From the IMG/VR virus record IMGVR_UViG_3300044641_005368, positions 1-60,889 of that record: a DNA stretch of 60,889 bases. The stretch is one strand, 5' to 3'. The notes under the pieces are model-generated. The model made no database searches. It was not told the DNA's origin and saw nothing but the letters and a program-made list of their open reading frames with translations. This DNA is from a virus. The position numbers were made by a program, and so were the translations under genes. Shown piece by piece: positions 45,872 to 51,861 of the stretch (the stretch's first letter is position 1; the number at the start of each line of letters is the position of its first letter).

Positions 45872-46150
45872 TTACTTCTTTTTAGCCTTAGCCGCTTCCT
45901 TAGCAAGCTTCTTGCCGGCTTCAGTAGCTAAAGACTCCGCTACTCGACCAAAGGCTGGGTCCATCTTGTTTACGTAGCGAAGAGCTACTGGAACCAAAGA
46001 TGCCCATAGAGCGTTAGCTACTAGTAGCCACTCACCTGAACCGAAGTCAAGTGGGGTTGCTGCTCCGCTGGTTTGCATAACAATCATTACTGCGCCGATA
46101 ACCTGACCAAACAGGTTGCGAGCGTAGGATTCAATCAGTGCTTTGTTCAT
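45872..46150 (-). CDS. Holin-like small membrane protein
   Basis: The 92-residue protein has a hydrophobic segment at about 15-30 (QVIGAVMIVMQTSGAATPL) and another at 42-60 (WLLVANALWASLVPVALRYV), followed by a strongly basic tail (KKLAKEAAKAKKK). This is a common holin layout in actinophages (two TM, charged C-terminus). It pairs with the membrane protein upstream; the divergent secreted lysozyme-like gene lies just beyond. AAGGAG precedes the ATG. Confidence 0.68.
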   Translation of the reverse strand: MNKALIESYARNLFGQVIGAVMIVMQTSGAATPLDFGSGEWLLVANALWASLVPVALRYVNKMDPAFGRVAESLATEAGKKLAKEAAKAKKK

Positions 46151-46165
46151 TGTTCTCCTTAGTGG

Positions 46166-46399
46166 TTATTCACCTAGTTTAGCCTTAAGTACCAAAAAGT
46201 CGGTCTTAAGAGCTGTTAAGTCTGCGCGGGTGTCGTTCATCTGATCTTTCATAGAACCTCCGCCATTTTCATACAGCTGGTATTCGATCTTGTCAAGACG
46301 CTTTTCAAGACGCAGTATGTACTTAATAGCTGCGCCGGTTTGTGCGAGTAAAAATAAAGCGATAGTGAGCTTATCACTTGGTGACACGTGCGTACCCAT
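46166..46399 (-). CDS. Small membrane protein with coiled coil, lysis accessory candidate
   Basis: The 77-residue protein has one TM segment (LTIALFLLAQTGAAIKYILR) and then heptad-like helices (LEKRLDKIEYQLYENGGG, then ADLTALKTDFLVLKAKLG). One-TM coiled-coil proteins next to holins act as second holins or spanin-like components in other phages. No clear Shine-Dalgarno precedes the ATG. A promoter at 46467-46495 reads into it. Confidence 0.65.
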   Translation of the reverse strand: MGTHVSPSDKLTIALFLLAQTGAAIKYILRLEKRLDKIEYQLYENGGGSMKDQMNDTRADLTALKTDFLVLKAKLGE

Positions 46400-46466
46400 T
46401 CTGTAGAAATGTCAAGGAAAAGACTAGCACAGAATGGTTGTCCATATAATGAGCACTGTTATTTGT

Positions 46467-46495
46467 TGTATAACATATTAAATAAGGAAATGCAA
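46467..46495 (-). promoter_or_regulatory. Sigma-70-like promoter, leftward
   Basis: TTGCAT (46490-46495) and TATACA (46467-46472) are spaced by exactly 17 nt in an AT-rich divergent region. It would drive the leftward membrane-protein genes and, by read-through, the packaging genes. Confidence 0.6.
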
Positions 46496-46550
46496 CATTT
46501 GTACGCATAAAATGCGGAAAAATAAAAAATTTACTTTTAATAGTTTTAAC

Positions 46551-46580
46551 TTGACAAGCACTGTAACTCTTTGGTTGGCT
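46551..46580 (+). promoter_or_regulatory. Candidate promoter of the plus-strand island
   Basis: A perfect TTGACA (46551-46556) is followed after 18 nt by TTGGCT (46575-46580), a poor -10. The ATG with GAGGAG lies about 25 nt further on. A weak -10 beside a consensus -35 may mean an activator is needed. Confidence 0.45.
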
Positions 46581-46605
46581 AGTAGTCCGACTGAGAGGAG
46601 CAGAA

Positions 46606-47139
46606 ATGCTTAATATCAGAGAAAACATAGCAAAAGTGGCGGTTGTTGCAATCTACACAATTGCGTTTGGCACTGTGCCACACGCTCTTGCGGCAACAGT
46701 TTGGGAAGCTCCAGCGCCCCAAGCAGTTGTTAAGGTTGTTGACCCGCTAGAGGAGTTTAAGAACGCTCGTAAGCTTGATGAAGCTGAGCTAAAGAAACTC
46801 CTACAAGCAGTTGGTTTTGAGGGAAAGGCCCTCAGGACTGCTTGGGCTGTCGCTATGAAGGAGTCGAACGGACGTCCTTTAGCGCACAACACTAATGTGA
46901 ATACGGGGGACAACTCGTACGGCATTTACCAGATCAACATGATTGGTGACCTGGGACCTGCTCGTAGAGAGAAGTTCGACCTAAAAACAAACGAGGATCT
47001 ATTTGATCCCGTCACTAACGCAAAGATTGCGTACTTCATGACTGCCGGTGGAAAGAACTGGTCAGCGTGGAAAATCTATCCCGGCCAAAACAATGGAGAA
47101 AGGTATGAAGCGTTCCTTGAAAAGTTCGCACTAAATTAA
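46606..47139 (+). CDS. Secreted transglycosylase/lysozyme-like protein
   Basis: The 177-residue product has a signal peptide (VAVVAIYTIAFGTVPHALAA, AxA site near residue 29) and an SLT-like domain from about 55: AWAVAMKESNGRP with the probable catalytic Glu, NSYGIYQINMIGDLGP and EDLFDPVTNAKIAYFMTAGG. The same order of motifs occurs in the tape-measure domain, so the two are paralogs. Export during infection could remodel the host wall, help release, or block other phages. It is on the strand opposite to nearly all other genes, with GAGGAG before its ATG. Confidence 0.85.
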   Translation: MLNIRENIAKVAVVAIYTIAFGTVPHALAATVWEAPAPQAVVKVVDPLEEFKNARKLDEAELKKLLQAVGFEGKALRTAWAVAMKESNGRPLAHNTNVNTGDNSYGIYQINMIGDLGPARREKFDLKTNEDLFDPVTNAKIAYFMTAGGKNWSAWKIYPGQNNGERYEAFLEKFALN

Positions 47140-47142
47140 CAT

Positions 47143-47403
47143 ATGGAAGACATTCGGGCACCTTATTTCGATGGCACACAACCGTGTAGACAATTCGACA
47201 CAAACCTTTTCTTCCCCGAAGATCCGGGCGAAACTTTAAGGTTAAAGGCAATAGCTAAACCCATATGCAGTTCATGCAAGTTCGTTCATGAATGTTTGGA
47301 GTGGGCTCTAGATAATAATGAAGTCGGTATCTGGGGCGGCACTACAGACAGCGAACGCTTGCGAATGTCCCGAAAACGAAGAAAACTAAAAATAGGCGCT
47401 TAA
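47143..47403 (+). CDS. WhiB-like iron-sulfur transcription regulator
   Basis: The 86-residue protein has the four Cys of the WhiB family (C15, C42, C45, C51; the last three as CSSCKFVHEC), the GIWGGTT turn at 62-68, and a basic C-terminus (RMSRKRRKLKIG). WhiB proteins bind a 4Fe-4S cluster, contact the principal sigma factor and are confined to Actinobacteria and their phages, so this is the best host marker. In mycobacteriophage TM4 a WhiB protein represses a host gene and causes superinfection exclusion. It follows the secreted lysozyme by 3 nt. Confidence 0.92.
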   Translation: MEDIRAPYFDGTQPCRQFDTNLFFPEDPGETLRLKAIAKPICSSCKFVHECLEWALDNNEVGIWGGTTDSERLRMSRKRRKLKIGA

Positions 47404-47405
47404 AG

Positions 47406-47440
47406 CAAAAAGCCCCCTGCTATACGCAGGGGGCTTTTTG
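47406..47440. terminator. Bidirectional terminator between convergent genes
   Basis: A perfect 15-bp stem runs from CAAAAAGCCCCCTGC to its complement, with loop TATAC. A-tract and T-tract within the stem ends serve both strands, so it ends the WhiB transcript from the left and the PASTA-protein transcript from the right. Confidence 0.9.
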
Positions 47441-47448
47441 TTGGGCGC

Positions 47449-48810
47449 TTATGAAGCGGCTGCCCAAGGAGTGATTGTAATTGTTGCTGTTGTTGCCACT
47501 GAAGCTGTACCAGCTGCAACTGACTGTGTCTTGATTGTTCCAGCAAGACCAGCAAGGTTTGCTGTTGAGTTGATACCGGTTGTATCTGCAACTGTGAAGC
47601 CAGAACCAGATACTGTGATCTGACCTGAACCAGCTGTACCTGTAACGGTCCAAGTTCCAATTGCGTATGCTGGAAGGTTGACTGGAGCTTCTCCAGCTGG
47701 TGTTCCTGCAACAAGTGTGACCTTGGTACCTGTTAGGTAGTTGGTATGAGCGTTTGTTGAGTAGATAACAGCAGATGTTGTGCTTGTAGCATTGAAACGA
47801 GTTACAGCTGCACGGGCGTTAGTTGCTGCTGTAGCTGTTGTGATATTAGCTAGCTCGTAACCAGCGTCACGGAGCTCGTCAACAGCTAATGCTGTTGTCT
47901 CACCAAGTACGTTAGGTACTACGATGTTACCAATTCCAGCGCCATCTGCTGCTGTAAGAGCTGTAGTTGACTGTACCTTGCCGTACCACTGTCCTGTAAT
48001 TTCACCAGCGTTAGCTGAGTTAGTTACTGTGAACTTAAGAGCATCTGCTGAAGCAACAGTTGCTGAAGATAGGTTGTAAGCAGAAGCTGTTAGGCCTGTG
48101 ATGTTTACAACGTCTCCTGCTGCAAGACGGTTCTGTGATGTGTATGTAACAGTTGTTCCGTCACCTGAAGCTGCTGTAATCATGTAGTTACCAGCTCCTG
48201 GAGTAAATGCCGGGTAGTTGTTCCACTCAGCTTCTGCTACTGCGTGGTTGTCAAGAGCTGCGTCTAGACGGGCTCCAGCTACCTTAGTAGTTGCTGACCA
48301 GTTGTAGTCTGCGCCTACTCCTGGGAAACGTCCGACTACACCCTTAGCTAAGGCTGTTTGAGCTGTATCTGAACCAGATGCTGCGTTTGTAACTGTAAAG
48401 CCTGTTGCTGCGCCCTCTGTGCCTACAAGTGAGGCTACAAGGACGTTTGAAAGATTAAGAGCTGATGTTGCAAGACCTGTGATGGACACGGTCTGGCCAA
48501 CAGCAAAAGCGTTAGCTGCTGTGTAAGTGACGGTTGTGCCATTGCCTGAAGCTGCTGTTACTACAGCAGTTTCATATACGATCTCGTCTGTACCAGTTGT
48601 TCCGCCGAAGTTTCCAGCAGCTTCCTCTGTACGAACGTCGTTTGGTTGCATAGGGTAGTTACCCCATACGAAATCTACTTTTACGTTTCCTGCTGAATCG
48701 GTAGCGTTACCGTTGTTGTTAGTTCCGCCAAGAGTCTCTGCGATAGCTAGTTGAGCTGCGCCTGTTCCCTCTGGTGAACCCACCGGAAGCGGTGAATTGT
48801 AGCTTGACAT
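47449..48810 (-). CDS. Virion-like protein with PASTA domain and repeated beta modules
   Basis: The 453-residue protein holds two copies of a beta module shared with tail proteins (about residues 82-146, TYTAANAFAVGQTVSITGL, and 209-270, TYTSQNRLAAGDVVNITGL). A PASTA domain follows at about 297-370 (IVVPNVLGETTALAVDELRD, later GTKVTLVAG), then a further beta region. PASTA domains bind peptidoglycan fragments in bacterial kinases and penicillin-binding proteins. No signal peptide is visible, so a decoration or fibre protein that touches the wall is likelier than an exported protein. Its own transcript ends at 47406-47440. Confidence 0.8.
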   Translation of the reverse strand: MSSYNSPLPVGSPEGTGAAQLAIAETLGGTNNNGNATDSAGNVKVDFVWGNYPMQPNDVRTEEAAGNFGGTTGTDEIVYETAVVTAASGNGTTVTYTAANAFAVGQTVSITGLATSALNLSNVLVASLVGTEGAATGFTVTNAASGSDTAQTALAKGVVGRFPGVGADYNWSATTKVAGARLDAALDNHAVAEAEWNNYPAFTPGAGNYMITAASGDGTTVTYTSQNRLAAGDVVNITGLTASAYNLSSATVASADALKFTVTNSANAGEITGQWYGKVQSTTALTAADGAGIGNIVVPNVLGETTALAVDELRDAGYELANITTATAATNARAAVTRFNATSTTSAVIYSTNAHTNYLTGTKVTLVAGTPAGEAPVNLPAYAIGTWTVTGTAGSGQITVSGSGFTVADTTGINSTANLAGLAGTIKTQSVAAGTASVATTATITITPWAAAS

Positions 48811-48838
48811 TATTTACCTTTTCTCTAGAGTAGTTAAA

Positions 48839-48855
48839 GCGCCTGATCGGGGCGC
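48839..48855 (-). terminator. Short hairpin, possible terminator
   Basis: GCGCC/GGCGC form a 5-bp stem with a 7-nt loop, followed on the minus strand by TTTAACT. It is weak but well placed between the small gene at 48877 and the PASTA-protein gene. Confidence 0.4.
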
Positions 48856-48876
48856 GTTACCAGTATCTAAGAGTAT

Positions 48877-49074
48877 TTAGGGCTTGTCACGCTTAATTCT
48901 TCTATTTTTACCTGTCATAGCCGCTATAGGGGCCGCAATAATAGCTACAGCGTGCTTTAACGCCTCTTCTACTTTTTCTTCAGCCGCTCGCTCTGCCTCT
49001 GATATTTTAGAGTTTCTATTTAACTTAGCAAAGTGGTGCGGAGACATAGTATAAGTGTACCTATGCCTCCACAC
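48877..49074 (-). CDS. Small basic hypothetical protein
   Basis: The 65-residue frame (56 if the ATG at 49047 is used) contains an amphipathic helix (EAERAAEEKVEEALKHAVA), a hydrophobic IIAAPIAAM stretch and a basic tail (KNRRIKRDKP). It may be membrane-associated. Neither start has a convincing Shine-Dalgarno, so the start is uncertain. It lies after the 2OG oxygenase gene and before the hairpin at 48839. Confidence 0.5.
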   Translation of the reverse strand: MWRHRYTYTMSPHHFAKLNRNSKISEAERAAEEKVEEALKHAVAIIAAPIAAMTGKNRRIKRDKP

Positions 49075-49088
49075 CTATCAATTTTAAA

Positions 49089-49904
49089 CTACTTAATAAG
49101 TTTGGTATCTCCTGGCTTATGACGGCCGTCTGCTGTGTCTCCAACTGATGGGTCAGCATGGTCTTTAAACGGTGCTAACGAGCCATCGGGACGAGGTATA
49201 GAGATAGTCCCTTGTATTGGGTCACTTGGCATACGTACGCCGTTATACCCTGCTGGGTAGTGCCAAGGGTCTTCAGGCCTATTAGTAGGAGCTGGTTTTG
49301 GATCAGGATTCCACACACCTTCTTTTGTTGTTAAAGAGGCTAAGCAGAACCGATCTCCAGATTTTACTTTACGAACTCCGTGGCGTGTATACCCCTCATG
49401 CATAACCATAGAACCCGCTTCTGGTTTGTACTTAAACTTGTACTGGGGGTATTCAATTTCTCCGCCTTCGTAGTCATCATTTGGATAAATGACCATGCCC
49501 CAAAAGATTGTTTGGATCATTTGATCTTGGTTGTCCACATGATAAAACATTTCAAGACCGTTGCCCCAATCTGTGTTCATAGGGTTTGAGTCTTTCCACA
49601 TCTTTATGTAATTAAATGGGCTAGGTGTCCAAGGAGCCACTTCAACCATATTTAAAGCGTCTTTTAATCTTGTCTGAAGCTGGTTATTTAAATCCATAAT
49701 TTCAGAAAAAGATGTTTCAAAGCCTGGGTACTTTGTGGTTATGCTTGGTGTCATTAGCCTTTGATCCCAAAACTTAAACGCGTGCTGCGGAAGGTCTTTG
49801 TAATTAAACTCTCTAAACCACTTAGTTAATAGCTCCGACTCGTCTTTGCTTAAAAAGTTTCTGTAAATACGAACGTTATCGTCGCAGAGGCTTTCAATTT
49901 CCAC
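49089..49904 (-). CDS. 2OG-Fe(II) oxygenase, prolyl-hydroxylase-like
   Basis: The 271-residue protein has the double-stranded beta-helix signature: FYHVDN (iron ligands H122, D124), YPNDDYEGGEIEYP, distal H175 in YTRHGVRKV, and R185 in GDRFCLASL for 2-oxoglutarate. The NDDYEGGE block is typical of prolyl 4-hydroxylase-like enzymes. It probably hydroxylates a protein side chain, but substrates are unknown; collagen-like fibres of this phage are attractive targets. It starts at GTG within the end of a second, different 2OG oxygenase gene. Confidence 0.85.
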   Translation of the reverse strand: MEIESLCDDNVRIYRNFLSKDESELLTKWFREFNYKDLPQHAFKFWDQRLMTPSITTKYPGFETSFSEIMDLNNQLQTRLKDALNMVEVAPWTPSPFNYIKMWKDSNPMNTDWGNGLEMFYHVDNQDQMIQTIFWGMVIYPNDDYEGGEIEYPQYKFKYKPEAGSMVMHEGYTRHGVRKVKSGDRFCLASLTTKEGVWNPDPKPAPTNRPEDPWHYPAGYNGVRMPSDPIQGTISIPRPDGSLAPFKDHADPSVGDTADGRHKPGDTKLIK

Positions 49905-50481
49905 TATTCAATCTCGCTTTCTTTATTATATCTTGGACTGTACCAATAGAGTTTTTTACTCGAATATTGCGGTGCTCTTGCTTGTCTACTGTAAAAAACC
50001 AGTGTTCTGGCTCTACATAGAAAAAGAACACGTTACACACAATATTGTTATCTGGGTTTACCAGCGGCTCCCGCCAGTGCTCCTGTTTTTCTCCGTAGTA
50101 GAGGAGGGCATCGTTTTCTTTAAGGGTATACGGAACACCCTCAACATATAAGTCCCAATCTTGGGTAGCGTACACCGCGAGGTCTATACTGTATGTGCAC
50201 GCGTTGATATCAGTATGGTGCTCTAAAGAAGCATCGCCAAAATACCAGGAGGCAAAGTTAAAAGAAGGTAGGAGGGTATCGCTCTCAAAATACTCCCTAG
50301 CTACTGGCAGTAGTTTTTCATGTACTGCATTTAACTCTGGAGTCGCAGTCCACTCGTACCTGTTATACCCGTCATAAAATCTTGTAGTAGATTTATCTAT
50401 ACTTTTAACATGGTCTTGAAGAACTTGAAAGTCTTCAGGGCTTAACAAGCTCTTTAAAAGCATTGGCTCTTTTACGTTCAT
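49894..50481 (-). CDS. Second 2OG-Fe(II) oxygenase-like protein
   Basis: The product (195 residues from the ATG at 50479-50481) shows LEHHTDINACTYSIDLAVYA with the HxD pair (about H89 and D91), LKENDALLYYGEKQEHWREP with a distal His near 135, and a closing CNVFFFYV strand. This matches another branch of the same superfamily, not a duplicate of the neighbour: identity looks low. The classic basic 2OG-binding residue is not obvious. It is tightly packed (11-nt overlap with the next gene), suggesting joint action. Confidence 0.75.
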   Translation of the reverse strand: MNVKEPMLLKSLLSPEDFQVLQDHVKSIDKSTTRFYDGYNRYEWTATPELNAVHEKLLPVAREYFESDTLLPSFNFASWYFGDASLEHHTDINACTYSIDLAVYATQDWDLYVEGVPYTLKENDALLYYGEKQEHWREPLVNPDNNIVCNVFFFYVEPEHWFFTVDKQEHRNIRVKNSIGTVQDIIKKARLNSGN

Positions 50482-50483
50482 CT

Positions 50484-50684
50484 TTACCACTTTCCAATAG
50501 GGCACTTAGCGTCTTTAAGCTTAGCTTTTAAAGGCATTACGCACCCACACATTTTGCATTGTTTTGTTAACTGTATAAGCCTATCGCAAGACAGGCAAGT
50601 GTCCAACCTTGAACGAAATAAAGTATCGTCTGAGCGCTCATACTTAGGGTCCAGCAAGTGCCATGGATAAACCTCTTCGCTCAC
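50484..50684 (-). CDS. Small zinc protein (DUF6171-like)
   Basis: The 66-residue product has CLSCDRLIQLTKQCKMCGC and a further Cys in KDAKCPIGKW, a CxxC-CxxCxC pattern that looks like a compact zinc fold of the DUF6171 type seen in cyanophages and other large phages. Start is GTG in a GTGA overlap with the upstream stop. Its position between an oxygenase and a nucleotidyltransferase in one operon suggests a helper in the same pathway. Confidence 0.72.
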   Translation of the reverse strand: MSEEVYPWHLLDPKYERSDDTLFRSRLDTCLSCDRLIQLTKQCKMCGCVMPLKAKLKDAKCPIGKW

Positions 50685-51151
50685 TGCGCCTCATCAAATA
50701 TAAGTATGCTTGCCTTATCAAACACGTTGTGTGGGAAAGCATATAGGGTTTTGTACGCCGTTACATCACAAGCGTTGCCTAGCAGCACTTGTAGATCCCG
50801 TACTAGTGGAGCCTTTAGGTGGGCGGTTTCTAAAGTCAGATCGGCAGCAAAGTCAATATCGCTACTGCGCTTAGTTTGATTTTGAACAAAGCTGCCGATT
50901 AGATGGGCTCTGAAAAAGCCGTAGGACTTAAATAGGTTTTTAATATTTTCAAGGTTTTTTACTATGGTAGGAACTCGGTAGTCAGTCAGATCTTCAAAAG
51001 TGTGGTTTAGAGCTGGAGCGGTTATAGCGGGGCAGTTCTCGTATATATACCCATTATGCTTACCACGCTCTGCGTCTAGCCTAGTTATCTGTGGACCGCA
51101 GTAACATGTGTATAAGTAGTACTTTTTCACTGGTACTTCTTTCGTTGCCAC
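50681..51151 (-). CDS. Nucleotidyltransferase-fold protein
   Basis: The 156-residue protein contains AHLIGSFVQNQTKRSSDIDF near residues 83-101, that is the GS...DxD motif of the minimal nucleotidyltransferase (MNT/Pol-beta) family with S87, D98 and D100; a further Asp lies near 129 (NACDVTAY). Such enzymes transfer NMP to proteins, tRNA or small molecules. The N-terminal part (YYLYTCYCGPQITRLDAERG) is an extra unknown domain with two Cys. It overlaps the zinc-protein start by 4 nt. Confidence 0.78.
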   Translation of the reverse strand: MATKEVPVKKYYLYTCYCGPQITRLDAERGKHNGYIYENCPAITAPALNHTFEDLTDYRVPTIVKNLENIKNLFKSYGFFRAHLIGSFVQNQTKRSSDIDFAADLTLETAHLKAPLVRDLQVLLGNACDVTAYKTLYAFPHNVFDKASILIFDEAQ

Positions 51152-51846
51152 ATGTTTTTCTTATACCCGTTTTCAAAGGTAGACCTGACAACATAACGCT
51201 GTCCAATAGCCTCATCCTCATACTCTGAAAATTCTGGTATTACAAGCTCATACTCCTCGCGCCTAAAAGGTATTACTTGTATAAATGGTGTTCCCTGTTT
51301 AATGACCCCTTTAAATCCGCGCTCAATAATCATTGAGAAAAACCCGTCTGACATAAAGTTATCTGTGTCTACTACCCCGTTAATAACTCTAAAGGGAAGA
51401 TTCTCATGAAACATTGGATGGATAAACATACAGCTAACGCCCTCTTCAGTTTTAACTGCCCACTGAGGATTAATTCTAAATACCTCGTCCATGTAGACAT
51501 CCCTACTAAATGGGAATCCTTTTACCTGCTCCGGAGAGTGCATAGAGACAATATCTTTTTCCTCATTGTTAGCGTGGCTATAAACAATACGTTTACCGGT
51601 AGCGTCAATCATTACGTCCACAGGAAACTTTAATATATACCCCGCTGTGATGGAATCAAATATTGCCATGCAGCTTTTTATAGTTTTATTAGTAGTCCCC
51701 TCTGCACGGTTGTAGACAACGGAGTCAGTCGTATACCTATCATGGTCTTTGTACCATTCTGGTACCAATTTAACCGCAGGTTCTGGAAGTGGGGCGTAAG
51801 ATACCGTGTGCTTTGTCTTAGGTATAAACTTTATAAGACTTGCCAC
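51127..51846 (-). CDS. DUF6065-like protein of unknown function
   Basis: The 239-residue protein has the segments AVKLVPEWYKDHDRYTTDSV, KSCMAIFDSITAGYILKFPV and PFIQVIPFRREEYELVIPEF, a layout I associate with DUF6065-type proteins found in T4-like cyanophages and other large phages. No catalytic motif is apparent. It opens the overlapping string 51846-49089 with GTG and overlaps the nucleotidyltransferase by 25 nt. A role in the same modification pathway is inferred from that packing. Confidence 0.65.
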   Translation of the reverse strand: MASLIKFIPKTKHTVSYAPLPEPAVKLVPEWYKDHDRYTTDSVVYNRAEGTTNKTIKSCMAIFDSITAGYILKFPVDVMIDATGKRIVYSHANNEEKDIVSMHSPEQVKGFPFSRDVYMDEVFRINPQWAVKTEEGVSCMFIHPMFHENLPFRVINGVVDTDNFMSDGFFSMIIERGFKGVIKQGTPFIQVIPFRREEYELVIPEFSEYEDEAIGQRYVVRSTFENGYKKNMWQRKKYQ

Positions 51847-51861
51847 GGCTTACTCCATTCT

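Noticed and set aside
46374-46628. 84-codon minus-strand frame in the divergent region
   Set aside because: It covers both candidate promoters and overlaps the start of the plus-strand gene; composition is AT-driven and there is no ribosome site.
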